NCBI RefSeq assembly: GCF_003003055.1
Contig: NZ_PVTV01000011.1
Span: forward strand, 806,001 to 870,000
DNA from: Jezberella montanilacus
Lineage (GTDB): Bacteria; Pseudomonadota; Gammaproteobacteria; Burkholderiales; Burkholderiaceae_B
Reading direction: 5' to 3'
DNA length: 64,000 bases
Part shown: in pieces, positions 17,297 to 25,478 of the stretch
Layout: each line of letters begins with the position of its first letter
Position numbering within the stretch: position 1 is the stretch's first letter
Notes under the pieces: generated by a model
Database searches by the model: none
Told to the model about the DNA's origin: nothing
The model's input: the letters and a program-made list of their open reading frames with translations, nothing else
Program-made: the position numbers and the translations under genes

Positions 17297-18081
17297 TGGA
17301 TCTCGCGTTGCACGGAAAGTTCGCTCTGGTGGGCGGTGCAAGTCAAGGAATCGGATACGCAATTGCCCACTTGCTAGCAAGCGAAGGAGCAAGCGTGGCG
17401 ATGGTGGCGCGCAAAGAAGAGCCACTAGTTGAAGCCTGCGAGCGAATTCAAAAAGAGACAGGTGCAACTACGCTGCCAATCGTTGCGGACATCCGCAAAG
17501 CTGACGACTGCTCGCGCATCACAAATAGCGCGCTGGATAAGTTTGGTCAGATCGATATACTTGTCAACAACGACGGGGCACCTCCCCTGGGTGACATACT
17601 ATCGTTTGATGATGTTGCATGGGCACGCGCTGTCGAGCAAAACCTGATGAGTGTCATCCGGCTCACTCGAGCTGCTCTACCATCGATGCAAAAAAACGGT
17701 TGGGGTCGCGTGGTTAATATCACAGCGCTGTCCGCAATACAGCCTATCGCGAAGTTTGGATTATCGGTCGCCACCTGGGCGGGTGTCATTGGGTATGCAA
17801 AAACCCTATCGCTTGAAATTGCGGCGCAGAACATCACTGTAAACACGATATGTCCTGGCCGGATCGCGACAGGCCGTCTGGGCACAGTATTTGGGTCGGG
17901 CACTCCTCATCAAATTGACCAAGATCAACTTGCGCAAATGGCCAAACAGATTCCTATGGGGCGCATCGGTCAGCCGGACGAAATTGCTGGTCTGGTGGCG
18001 TTTCTATGTTCACCCTGGGCTGGTTACATAACCGGCTCCGTTCAACATGTCGACGGCGGTCGGCACGGAGGCCTTATTTGA
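17296..18081 (+). CDS. SDR-family protein lacking the canonical Tyr/Lys
   Basis: This 261-residue short-chain dehydrogenase/reductase fold has a nucleotide-binding loop GGASQGIG (residues 13-20) and NNDGAP (91-96, usually NNAG). Counting back from AKTLSLEIA, the YxxxK motif reads SVATW, Ser157 and Trp161 in place of Tyr and Lys. It may therefore not catalyse a standard ketone reduction, or may use other residues, like known SDR subgroups with SxxxR at this site. The ITALS serine region (142-146) is retained. It is translationally coupled to the amidohydrolase (TAATG) and to the ligase gene (TGATG). Confidence 0.85.
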   Translation: MDLALHGKFALVGGASQGIGYAIAHLLASEGASVAMVARKEEPLVEACERIQKETGATTLPIVADIRKADDCSRITNSALDKFGQIDILVNNDGAPPLGDILSFDDVAWARAVEQNLMSVIRLTRAALPSMQKNGWGRVVNITALSAIQPIAKFGLSVATWAGVIGYAKTLSLEIAAQNITVNTICPGRIATGRLGTVFGSGTPHQIDQDQLAQMAKQIPMGRIGQPDEIAGLVAFLCSPWAGYITGSVQHVDGGRHGGLI

Positions 18082-19514
18082 TGAGTGATATGACTAACGT
18101 GACTAACGATCCAAGTTCGTCCAATCACGTACCGTGGTACTTCAGGTCTCTGGATTTTGAAAAGCTCTGGCGCGACTACCCACCGCCGCCCACCTATTTC
18201 GAAACGACTGCAAAGCTATCCAAAGACGAACTTCATCAATTGCAAGAAGAACGTTTTTTACAAACTGTAAAGCGTGGTTGGGAAATACCTTTTTTCAAAT
18301 TGCATTGGGAAGCCCACGGCATGGCACCTGGGGATATCAAAGGGCTTGACGATCTAACGAAGATACCTGTGTACGACGTGAACGATATTCGCAAGAGTAT
18401 TGAGCGCAATCCTCCTTTTGGCGATTTCATGGGTATTAGTCCAGAAGACGGAAAACGTATGCCACTCGTCTTGCAGACAAGTGGAGGTACAACCGGTCTG
18501 CCACGACCGATGCTTTATTCGCCACAGGATCGCGAAACCATGGCCATTCTGGGCGGACGGCGTATGGCCATGCACGGTATCGTACCGGGAGACCTCGTCC
18601 TGGTGGCCTACTCGCTTGGGCTGGGTAACGGTGGAATGGCCCCGCGCGAAGCAATCTGGCGCTACACAGGTGCGGTTCCTGTCATGACAGGAAGCGGCGC
18701 CAACACCCCTACAAGACGACAGCTTGAGATCATCAAAGCCTGGGGCGTCAAGGTAATACTGGCATTTCCATCTTACTTGCGACACATGGCGATTGTTGCG
18801 CGAGACGAAATGGGGATCGATCCTAAATCTCTTGGCATCAGATTATTGGGTACGCATCTTGGGATGGAAAACCGTGAGTTGCTCGAGGATCTCTGGGGCG
18901 CGAAGGCCTTTGATATGTATGGCACACATGAGAGCGGTATGCTGGCTGCCGAATGTCAGCACCAAACGGGCATGCACGTCATGGAAGACGCCTTCATCCT
19001 TGAAATGGCAGATCCTGAAACCGGTGCAATTCTGCCAGATGGTCAAAAAGGGACGACCTACATCACGACGCTCTACAAATATGGAGCCCCCCAAATTCGC
19101 TTTAACGTCAATGACATTTCGGCTTTCCACACAACGCCATGTCCTTGCGGCAACACCTCTCGCCGTTTAAAACGTATTTTTGGTCGCAACGACAACATGA
19201 TCAAGCTACGCGGGGTAAATGTATTCCCTGAAGCAGTAGGCGCAGCTGTCTTGGAGGATAAAAGGACTAATGGCGAATTTTTCTGTTTTGTCGATCGCGT
19301 TGGTGAGGCAGGCGTGGATCAGATGGATGTCTGGATCGAAGTAATCGACGAGTCAGCAGATGTGTCCGATATCAAACAGGACATGGAGCGACGGATGAAA
19401 GAGGTACTGGGCGTTAAAGTCATCGTCACGCCCGTCCCGAAAGGCGGATTAGATAAATTCACGCTGACGTCACAGAGCTCAAAAGTAAAACGCTTGATGG
19501 ATCGTCGCCAATAA
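18081..19514 (+). CDS. Phenylacetate-CoA ligase-like adenylating enzyme
   Basis: This 477-residue acyl/aryl-CoA synthetase belongs to the PaaK-like branch of the ANL superfamily. The P-loop-like motif LQTSGGTTGLPRPM lies near residue 135. DMYGTHESGMLAAECQ is the A5-type region. The Cys-rich CPCGNTSRRLKRIFGRNDNM and KLRGVNVFPEAV are typical of PaaK/F390 synthetase C-terminal parts. It would activate an aromatic or branched carboxylic acid with ATP and CoA. ATG 18081 overlaps the SDR stop as TGATG; upstream in-frame codons lie inside the SDR gene. It forms a compact operon with the receptor, amidohydrolase and SDR. Confidence 0.87.
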   Translation: MSDMTNVTNDPSSSNHVPWYFRSLDFEKLWRDYPPPPTYFETTAKLSKDELHQLQEERFLQTVKRGWEIPFFKLHWEAHGMAPGDIKGLDDLTKIPVYDVNDIRKSIERNPPFGDFMGISPEDGKRMPLVLQTSGGTTGLPRPMLYSPQDRETMAILGGRRMAMHGIVPGDLVLVAYSLGLGNGGMAPREAIWRYTGAVPVMTGSGANTPTRRQLEIIKAWGVKVILAFPSYLRHMAIVARDEMGIDPKSLGIRLLGTHLGMENRELLEDLWGAKAFDMYGTHESGMLAAECQHQTGMHVMEDAFILEMADPETGAILPDGQKGTTYITTLYKYGAPQIRFNVNDISAFHTTPCPCGNTSRRLKRIFGRNDNMIKLRGVNVFPEAVGAAVLEDKRTNGEFFCFVDRVGEAGVDQMDVWIEVIDESADVSDIKQDMERRMKEVLGVKVIVTPVPKGGLDKFTLTSQSSKVKRLMDRRQ

Positions 19515-19531
19515 AATAACCCGGAGAATAT

Positions 19532-20845
19532 ATGAAAAGCTTTTTATCGCTTTTAATGGTGTTGGCTATGAGTACCTCGATCGCCATGGCCGACACTCAG
19601 AAATGGATCACCACTTGGGTGGGCTCGGTTCAAGGCCCTTACCCGGTGGGCAACCCGTCAGCGCAGCCTAATCAGAGCGTTGTGTTTCCCGATGCAAAAA
19701 TCGGTGCGAACAATCAATCCTTCAGACTGATTATCAAGCCAGACGTGTGGGGCCGCAAAACAAGAATCCGGCTGTCAAATGCCTTAGGAACACAACCGAT
19801 TACCTTCGATGATGTGTATGTGGGTTTGCAACTCGCCAGTGCGGCCGTCGTTGCCGGTACCAATCAGCACCTGACCTTTGCTGGCAAAAACAGCATCACG
19901 ATCAAGCCAGGCGAATCTGTCTGGAGCGACGGGGTCGCCCTGCCATTTGTTTCCCAGTCTGCAGCACTGGATGGTCGTAAGCTCGCGGTAAGTTTTCACG
20001 TGGTCGGCACAAGCGGCCCTATGACCTGGCACGCCAAGGCACTGCAAACCTCTTACCTGACACCCCCCGCTGCCGGCTCAGTGACGCAGGATGTTGCCGA
20101 ACACGCCTTTCCTTACAGCACTGCATCATGGTTTTTTCTAGACGCGGTTGATATGCAGTTGCCAGCGGACACGCGGGTGGTGATGTGTTTTGGTGACTCT
20201 ATTACCGACGGCACCGCATCCACCATGAATGGGGACGACCGCTGGCCGGATGTGCTGTCGCGTCGCCTGCACGCAAGGTACGGTTACAAATTGGTCGTAC
20301 TGAACGCTGGGATCGGTGGCAATCAAGTTGCGGGACCAGCCGAATACAGCGCCAATAAGCCTTTTGCAGGAGGCCCTTCCTCGGGCATGCGACTGGATCG
20401 TGATGTGATTTCCTTGTCTGGCGTCAACGCCCTGATCTGGCTCGAGGGCATAAATGACTTCAGCAAAAACGGTAATGCGAGCAGCGCAGCCGTCATCGAA
20501 GCGATGACCGCCGGCATTAATAAACTGAAAACCGCAAAGATCAAGGTAATCGGTGCCACAGTTGGCTCGGCGCTCAACAGCACAAGCGCAGCCCATGGCT
20601 CTGCTGAGCAGGAGGCTAAAAGACAAGAATTAAACGCCTTCATCCGCCATTCACCCCTTTTTGTTGGGGTGATTGAGTTTGATCCGCTCACCTTGGACAT
20701 GAAAACCGGTGAAATGAAAGCCGAGTTCGTGCCTGAAAGTACGACCGGTGGCCCTGGTGAAAAACTCCATCCAAATCGAGCTGGTTATCAGGCGATGGGG
20801 CACGGAATTGAGTTAAAAAAGATTATGTCCGCCACGACTCAGTAG
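19532..20845 (+). CDS. Exported SGNH/GDSL hydrolase
   Basis: This 437-residue protein has a signal peptide (MKSFLSLLMVLAMSTSIAMA-D). It carries an N-terminal beta-rich region (about 21-210) and an SGNH domain with FGDSITDG (Ser223), the GGNQVAG glycine block, LEGINDF (Asn) and HPNRAGYQAMG (catalytic His). It should cleave an ester such as an acylated sugar, lipid or aromatic ester in the periplasm or outside. It follows the CoA ligase by 17 bases with a ribosome site (CCCGGAGAA). Secreted esterase, receptor and CoA ligase together suggest release, uptake and activation of an acid. Confidence 0.87.
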   Translation: MKSFLSLLMVLAMSTSIAMADTQKWITTWVGSVQGPYPVGNPSAQPNQSVVFPDAKIGANNQSFRLIIKPDVWGRKTRIRLSNALGTQPITFDDVYVGLQLASAAVVAGTNQHLTFAGKNSITIKPGESVWSDGVALPFVSQSAALDGRKLAVSFHVVGTSGPMTWHAKALQTSYLTPPAAGSVTQDVAEHAFPYSTASWFFLDAVDMQLPADTRVVMCFGDSITDGTASTMNGDDRWPDVLSRRLHARYGYKLVVLNAGIGGNQVAGPAEYSANKPFAGGPSSGMRLDRDVISLSGVNALIWLEGINDFSKNGNASSAAVIEAMTAGINKLKTAKIKVIGATVGSALNSTSAAHGSAEQEAKRQELNAFIRHSPLFVGVIEFDPLTLDMKTGEMKAEFVPESTTGGPGEKLHPNRAGYQAMGHGIELKKIMSATTQ

Positions 20846-20880
20846 ACGAGAGGACTTAGCGGTTCAGACCAGAACGCCGT

Positions 20881-20923
20881 TGCAAACTAAATATTCATGA
20901 GTTTGTTTGCAGCTTCCTGCAAA
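20881..20923 (+). promoter_or_regulatory. Competing hairpins upstream of RND operon 1
   Basis: TTTGCAG-CTTC-CTGCAAA (20906-20923) is a perfect 7-base-pair stem with a tetraloop. Its 5' arm overlaps GTTTGCA (20905-20911), which also pairs with TGCAAAC (20881-20887). The two stems are mutually exclusive. It could simply terminate the GDSL transcript or act as an attenuator-like element; no T-tract follows. Confidence 0.35.
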
Positions 20924-20972
20924 TATGTGACAGAAAACACAATTTTGTAACTTAAATCGCTAAAGACCCGTC

Positions 20973-21009
20973 TGACAAATGTCACGACGGTTCGCCCAAC
21001 ATTTATACT
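20973..21009 (+). promoter_or_regulatory. Possible operator and -10 element for RND operon 1
   Basis: TGACA-AA-TGTCA (20973-20984) is a short inverted repeat. TATACT (21004-21009) is a good -10 candidate about 75 bases before the chosen start, but no matching -35 is obvious. The palindrome lies where a -35 region would be, as an activator or repressor site could. Confidence 0.3.
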
Positions 21010-21084
21010 CGGTATGCTTTTTGCTTGCTGAAAAACGTCTCAGTAAGTGGACGCTCATTTGGATTAAGGTCAGGTTGCCCAAGT

Positions 21085-24000
21085 ATGTGGATTGTCAGGA
21101 CTGCACTAGATAGACCGTATACGTTCATCGTGATGGCGATTCTCATCCTGATCGCGACGCCCCTGTCTCTCATGCGCACCCCGGTGGACGCGTTGCCCGA
21201 CATCGACATCCCCGTGATCAGTGTCATCTGGACTTACAACGGGCTGTCAGCCGAGCAGATGGGTAATCGCATTACCCAAAACCATGAAAGAACCATGACC
21301 ACGACGGTCAACGACATTGAGCATCTCGAATCTCAGTCGCTGTCAGGCATCTCTATCATCAAGATCTTTTTTCAACCTCGTGTGAACATCGCAACGGCGA
21401 TCGCTCAGGTTGTTTCGGTTTCTCAAGCAGTGTTGCGCGGACTCCCACCTGGCACCGTGCCCCCACTGATCATTAAGTACACCGCATCGAGTATCCCGGT
21501 GGTGCAGCTCGGGATGTCAAGTACGACGATTTCTGAAAAAGAGCTCTTTGATGCGGCCCTGAATATCGTTCGCCCGCAACTCATCACCATACCCGGCGTT
21601 GCCTTGCCCTTCCCTTACGGTGGCAAACCCCGTGTGGTATCGGTGGACTTAGATCCGCAAGCCTTGCTGGCGAAAGGCATGACCTCATCGGATGTCATCA
21701 ACGCGATCAACACGCAAAATCTGATTCTTCCCTCTGGTGCAGCCAAGATCGGTGACATTGAGTACAACGTCGCGATCAACTCCTCGCCCAACAGTCTTGA
21801 TGGCTTGAATTCAATACCCGTGCGCACGGTTAATGGGGCGACGACATATTTACGCGAAGTCGCTCACGTGCGCGATGGTTACTCGCCTCAAACCAATATC
21901 GTTCGGCAAAATGGCGAGCGCGCGCTCTTGCTGTCAGCACTCAAAAATGGCGGTGCCTCTACCCTTGATGTCGTGGCCCAAATCAAGGCGAAGCTGCCTC
22001 TTCTGGCGACACTCTTGCCAGAGGGTGTTGAACTCAAGCTTCTGTTTGATCAATCCATCTTCGTTAACGCCGCCATCATGAGCGTCATTCATGAGGCGTT
22101 GATCGCTGCGGGTTTGACCGCCTTAATGCTGTTGCTATTTTTAGGTAACTGGCGAACAACAGCAATTATTGCTGTATCGATTCCGTTATCAATTTTTACC
22201 TCTCTGATTGTGTTGCACATGCTCGGCGAGACGATCAATGTGATGACATTGGGCGGACTATCCTTGGCAGTAGGCATTCTGGTTGACGATGCGACCGTGA
22301 CGATCGAGAATATCGAGCGACATATTCATATGGGCAAACGCCTCTATCCGGCGATTCTGGATGGCGCTGGCGAAATCGCCGTACCCGCCTTTGTATCCAC
22401 GATGTGTATCTGTATCGTTTTTGTGCCAATGTTCTTTTTAGGTGGGGTCGCCAAATATCTGTTTGTACCGCTAGCTGAAGCGGTGATTTTCGCGATGATC
22501 GCGTCGTATATCTTGTCAAGAACCTTAGTGCCCACGCTTGCCTTGATGATGCTCGGCCCACTAGAAACACCTGGCCTCGTGTCGCGCTGGATTGAGGCTG
22601 TTCATCACGGTTTTAATCATCGCTTCGAGAACATGCGACGCGCGTACGTGCTATTGCTCAGCGCCATTCTGGTCAAGCGCAAAACTTTCATGTTCGGTTT
22701 TTTGACGTTTTGCGTTTTATCTTTGGGTATTTATGGCTTGCTTGGGCGAGATTTGTTCCCCGCCGTTGACACTGGGCAAATCAAGCTGCATATGCGGGCC
22801 CCTACTGGCACTCGCATCGAAAAAACCGCAGAAATCGCCGATGCAGTTGAAAAAGTTATCCGGACTGTCATACCAGAACATGAACTGGATACGATTCTGG
22901 ATAACCTGGGTGTACCAAACAGCGGCATCAATTTATCGTACAGCAACTCGGGGACTATCGGCTCGCTTGATGGCGATATCCTGATTTCCTTAAGAAGTGA
23001 GCACAAACCGACCGAAGAATACATTGAAGCCTTATTGCCAGAACTAAGAAAAAACTTTCCAGGCATTGAATTCTTTTTTCAACCGGCTGATATCGTTACT
23101 CAGATTTTGAATTTTGGTTTACCAGCCGCGATCGATGTACAAATTCTTGGGCCGAATTATGCGGCCAATCAAATCTTGGCGGGTAAATTAAACGTCAAGA
23201 TTGCCGCCATCCAAGGGGCTGCTGATGTCCACGTTCATCAAAGGCTCGATGCACCCACGATCAAACTCACAATGGATAGGGCAAGACTTCAAGGCATAGG
23301 ACTCAATCCTGCCGATGTCGCACAAAACTTGCTGTTGCCGCTATCAGGCAGTGCGCAAACCTCGCCTAACTTCTGGTTGAATCCGTTCAACAATATCAGT
23401 TACAGCGTCCAGACACGGGCGCCAGAGGTCAAACTTGAATCACTCGACGATTTACTGAGATTGCCAGTGGGCACTTCAAACGCCGCCAGCGCCGCTGCTG
23501 CAGCGACGGGTTCAGCAGCCACTGCGCGTCCCAATCAGATTTTAGGTAACTTAGTCAAAGCCGAACCAGGGACTGAGTTCGGCATTCTGACGCGCTTCAA
23601 TATATCTCCCTCAATTGATATTTACGCGAATGTACGCGGCCGCGACTTGGCGGCTGTCGCGACTGAGATTCAACAAATCATCGATGACGCCAAGCCAGAG
23701 CTTCCGCGCGGCAGCAGAATTAATTTACGTGGCCAAGTTGATACGATGCTGAGCTCATACATCGGTCTGGGCATTGGTCTGGTTGGCGCGATTGTTCTGG
23801 TCTATTTGCTGATCGTAGTGAACTTTCAGTCCTGGCTTGACCCGTTCATTATCATCGCTGGGCTGTTCGCTGCCCTGGCTGGTATTGCCTGGATGCTGAT
23901 CCTGACTAAAACCAATCTGAGCGTCCCCGCACTAACTGGGGCCATCATGACCATGGGTGTTGCAACCGCCAACAGTATTCTCGTTATCTCTTTCGCACGA

Positions 24001-24282
24001 CAACGGATCGAAGAAGGCGCCACAGCCATGACGGCTGCGCTGGATGCTGGTGCTACCCGTTTGCGCCCTGTTTTAATGACAGCGCTGGCGATGATTCTCG
24101 GGATGATACCCATGGCCTTGGGGCTTGGCGAAGGCTCTGAACAAAATGCACCGCTCGGTCGGGCCGTGATTGGTGGTCTTTTATTCGCAACAGTTTCAAC
24201 TCTGTTTTTTGTACCAGTATTGTTTGGATCCCTGCATCGCTGGACTGAGCAACGAGCTGCAAAGAGGAATGCTCTGACATGA
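21085..24282 (+). CDS. RND efflux pump, inner-membrane permease (HAE1/AcrB type)
   Basis: This 1065-residue proton-driven transporter has the AcrB layout. An N-terminal helix (TFIVMAILILIATPLSLM) precedes the porter region PVDALPDIDIPVISVIWTY. Helix 4 contains GILVDDATVTIENIERH with the proton-relay Asp pair, and the second half ends in the TM10-12 block (VATANSILVISFARQR). ATG 21085 is chosen because residues upstream to TTG 21025 lack family character. An Ala-rich insert (AASAAAAATGSAATA, nt 23479-23523) interrupts the second porter region. It is followed by its adaptor with an ATGA overlap and by a NodT factor. The substrate is unknown. Confidence 0.95.
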   Translation: MWIVRTALDRPYTFIVMAILILIATPLSLMRTPVDALPDIDIPVISVIWTYNGLSAEQMGNRITQNHERTMTTTVNDIEHLESQSLSGISIIKIFFQPRVNIATAIAQVVSVSQAVLRGLPPGTVPPLIIKYTASSIPVVQLGMSSTTISEKELFDAALNIVRPQLITIPGVALPFPYGGKPRVVSVDLDPQALLAKGMTSSDVINAINTQNLILPSGAAKIGDIEYNVAINSSPNSLDGLNSIPVRTVNGATTYLREVAHVRDGYSPQTNIVRQNGERALLLSALKNGGASTLDVVAQIKAKLPLLATLLPEGVELKLLFDQSIFVNAAIMSVIHEALIAAGLTALMLLLFLGNWRTTAIIAVSIPLSIFTSLIVLHMLGETINVMTLGGLSLAVGILVDDATVTIENIERHIHMGKRLYPAILDGAGEIAVPAFVSTMCICIVFVPMFFLGGVAKYLFVPLAEAVIFAMIASYILSRTLVPTLALMMLGPLETPGLVSRWIEAVHHGFNHRFENMRRAYVLLLSAILVKRKTFMFGFLTFCVLSLGIYGLLGRDLFPAVDTGQIKLHMRAPTGTRIEKTAEIADAVEKVIRTVIPEHELDTILDNLGVPNSGINLSYSNSGTIGSLDGDILISLRSEHKPTEEYIEALLPELRKNFPGIEFFFQPADIVTQILNFGLPAAIDVQILGPNYAANQILAGKLNVKIAAIQGAADVHVHQRLDAPTIKLTMDRARLQGIGLNPADVAQNLLLPLSGSAQTSPNFWLNPFNNISYSVQTRAPEVKLESLDDLLRLPVGTSNAASAAAAATGSAATARPNQILGNLVKAEPGTEFGILTRFNISPSIDIYANVRGRDLAAVATEIQQIIDDAKPELPRGSRINLRGQVDTMLSSYIGLGIGLVGAIVLVYLLIVVNFQSWLDPFIIIAGLFAALAGIAWMLILTKTNLSVPALTGAIMTMGVATANSILVISFARQRIEEGATAMTAALDAGATRLRPVLMTALAMILGMIPMALGLGEGSEQNAPLGRAVIGGLLFATVSTLFFVPVLFGSLHRWTEQRAAKRNALT

Positions 24283-25478
24283 CCGATACGCAACAAGCGC
24301 CAAAAAGTTCAGCTCGTCCGCCCAAACGTGGTCGTGCACAGAGCCGAAAGAAAAAAGGTGTGATAGCCAAGGCTAATTTCGCACTATTCATCATTCTTTT
24401 GCTCATGTGCCTCGCACTGGGCAAAACATTACTTGATCGAGTAGCTTTCAAAGAGGTGCTCGCAGCGCGTTCACAAGCAAACAGCATCCTGCATGTGCGA
24501 ATCACGCGACCCGAATCCGCGGCAAAGCTTGGGCCTGAGTTTCTAAAGCTCAAATTACCCGGAACGCTTCAGGGCATCTCTGAAGCCCAGATCTATGCAC
24601 GTGCAAACGGTTATGTCAGTAAATGGTTTAAGGATATCGGCGAACCCGTTAAGCAAGGCGAGTCCCTTGCTGTACTGGATATCCCTGAAGTCGAAAAGCA
24701 GGTCGAGGAAGCCCAGGCCAACTACAACCTGGCCCGGACCGCCTACACTCGCTGGACCAAGCTGCGCGAACAAGATGCCGTCTCGCAACAAGAGTTGGAT
24801 GAAAAAACAGGCGTCTACCGCCAGACCGAAGCTGTCCTGAAACGCTTAAAAGAACAAGTTGGCTTCGCTCAGGTTGTCGCGCCTTTTGACGGCATCGTGA
24901 CCAGGCGTAACGTCAATCAAGGCGATCTGGTCAATGCAGGTAACGGTGGGAATGCCTCACTGCCGCTCTTCTCAATGGCTCGTATAGACAAACTGCATAT
25001 GTATGTATTTTTGCCACAAGACAGAGCTGGTGACATTAAAGTTGGGGATTCAATCGACCTGTTTAAGTCGAATGCGCCTGATACACCGATTAAAGGACGC
25101 GTAGCGCGCACAGCTGGCGCCATCGATACCAGCACCCGAACGCTGCAAGTTGAGATAGAAGTAGCCAACGATAGCAGGCAGCTCATGCCAGGCACTTATG
25201 TCGAAGTGGTTATGAATCTGACCCCTGGTAATGTTCTAGTCCTGCCGACTAACGCCCTGCTATTCACGCCTACAGGGCCTCAGGTCGCAATCGTTCAAGA
25301 TAACAAAGTCATCCGCAAAGACGTTAAGCTCGGTGTTGATTACGGCGCGTTAGTTCAAGTGAGGACAGGGGTCAGCAAAGACGATCAAGTGATCATCAAT
25401 CCGCCTGACTCCATCGCGCTTGGTCAACAAGTGGTTATTGAAACCCCGCCACCTTCTAAGGCGAAGCCTAGCAAATGA
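24279..25478 (+). CDS. RND periplasmic adaptor (membrane fusion protein)
   Basis: This 399-residue adaptor has a basic N-terminus and one membrane anchor (FALFIILLLMCLALG, about 30-44). The lipoyl half-motifs follow (YARANGYVSKWFKDIGEPVKQGESLAVLD), then the alpha-hairpin (VEEAQANYNLARTAYTRW and following), the second lipoyl half (VVAPFDGIVTRRNVNQGDLV) and beta-barrel domains. It should bridge the pump before it and the outer-membrane factor after it. Both junctions are 4-base ATGA overlaps, which indicates tight coupling. The basic region RPPKRGRAQSRKKK before the anchor is longer than usual. Confidence 0.93.
   Translation: MTDTQQAPKSSARPPKRGRAQSRKKKGVIAKANFALFIILLLMCLALGKTLLDRVAFKEVLAARSQANSILHVRITRPESAAKLGPEFLKLKLPGTLQGISEAQIYARANGYVSKWFKDIGEPVKQGESLAVLDIPEVEKQVEEAQANYNLARTAYTRWTKLREQDAVSQQELDEKTGVYRQTEAVLKRLKEQVGFAQVVAPFDGIVTRRNVNQGDLVNAGNGGNASLPLFSMARIDKLHMYVFLPQDRAGDIKVGDSIDLFKSNAPDTPIKGRVARTAGAIDTSTRTLQVEIEVANDSRQLMPGTYVEVVMNLTPGNVLVLPTNALLFTPTGPQVAIVQDNKVIRKDVKLGVDYGALVQVRTGVSKDDQVIINPPDSIALGQQVVIETPPPSKAKPSK

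Noticed and set aside
20138-20700. Two long minus-strand ORFs (125 and 162 codons) inside the GDSL gene
   Set aside because: The GDSL motifs are intact on the + strand and the antisense products show no domain or start signal.
23826-24553. Minus-strand ORFs of about 156-166 codons across the pump/adaptor junction
   Set aside because: They cross two coupled genes with clear RND motifs and have no independent support.
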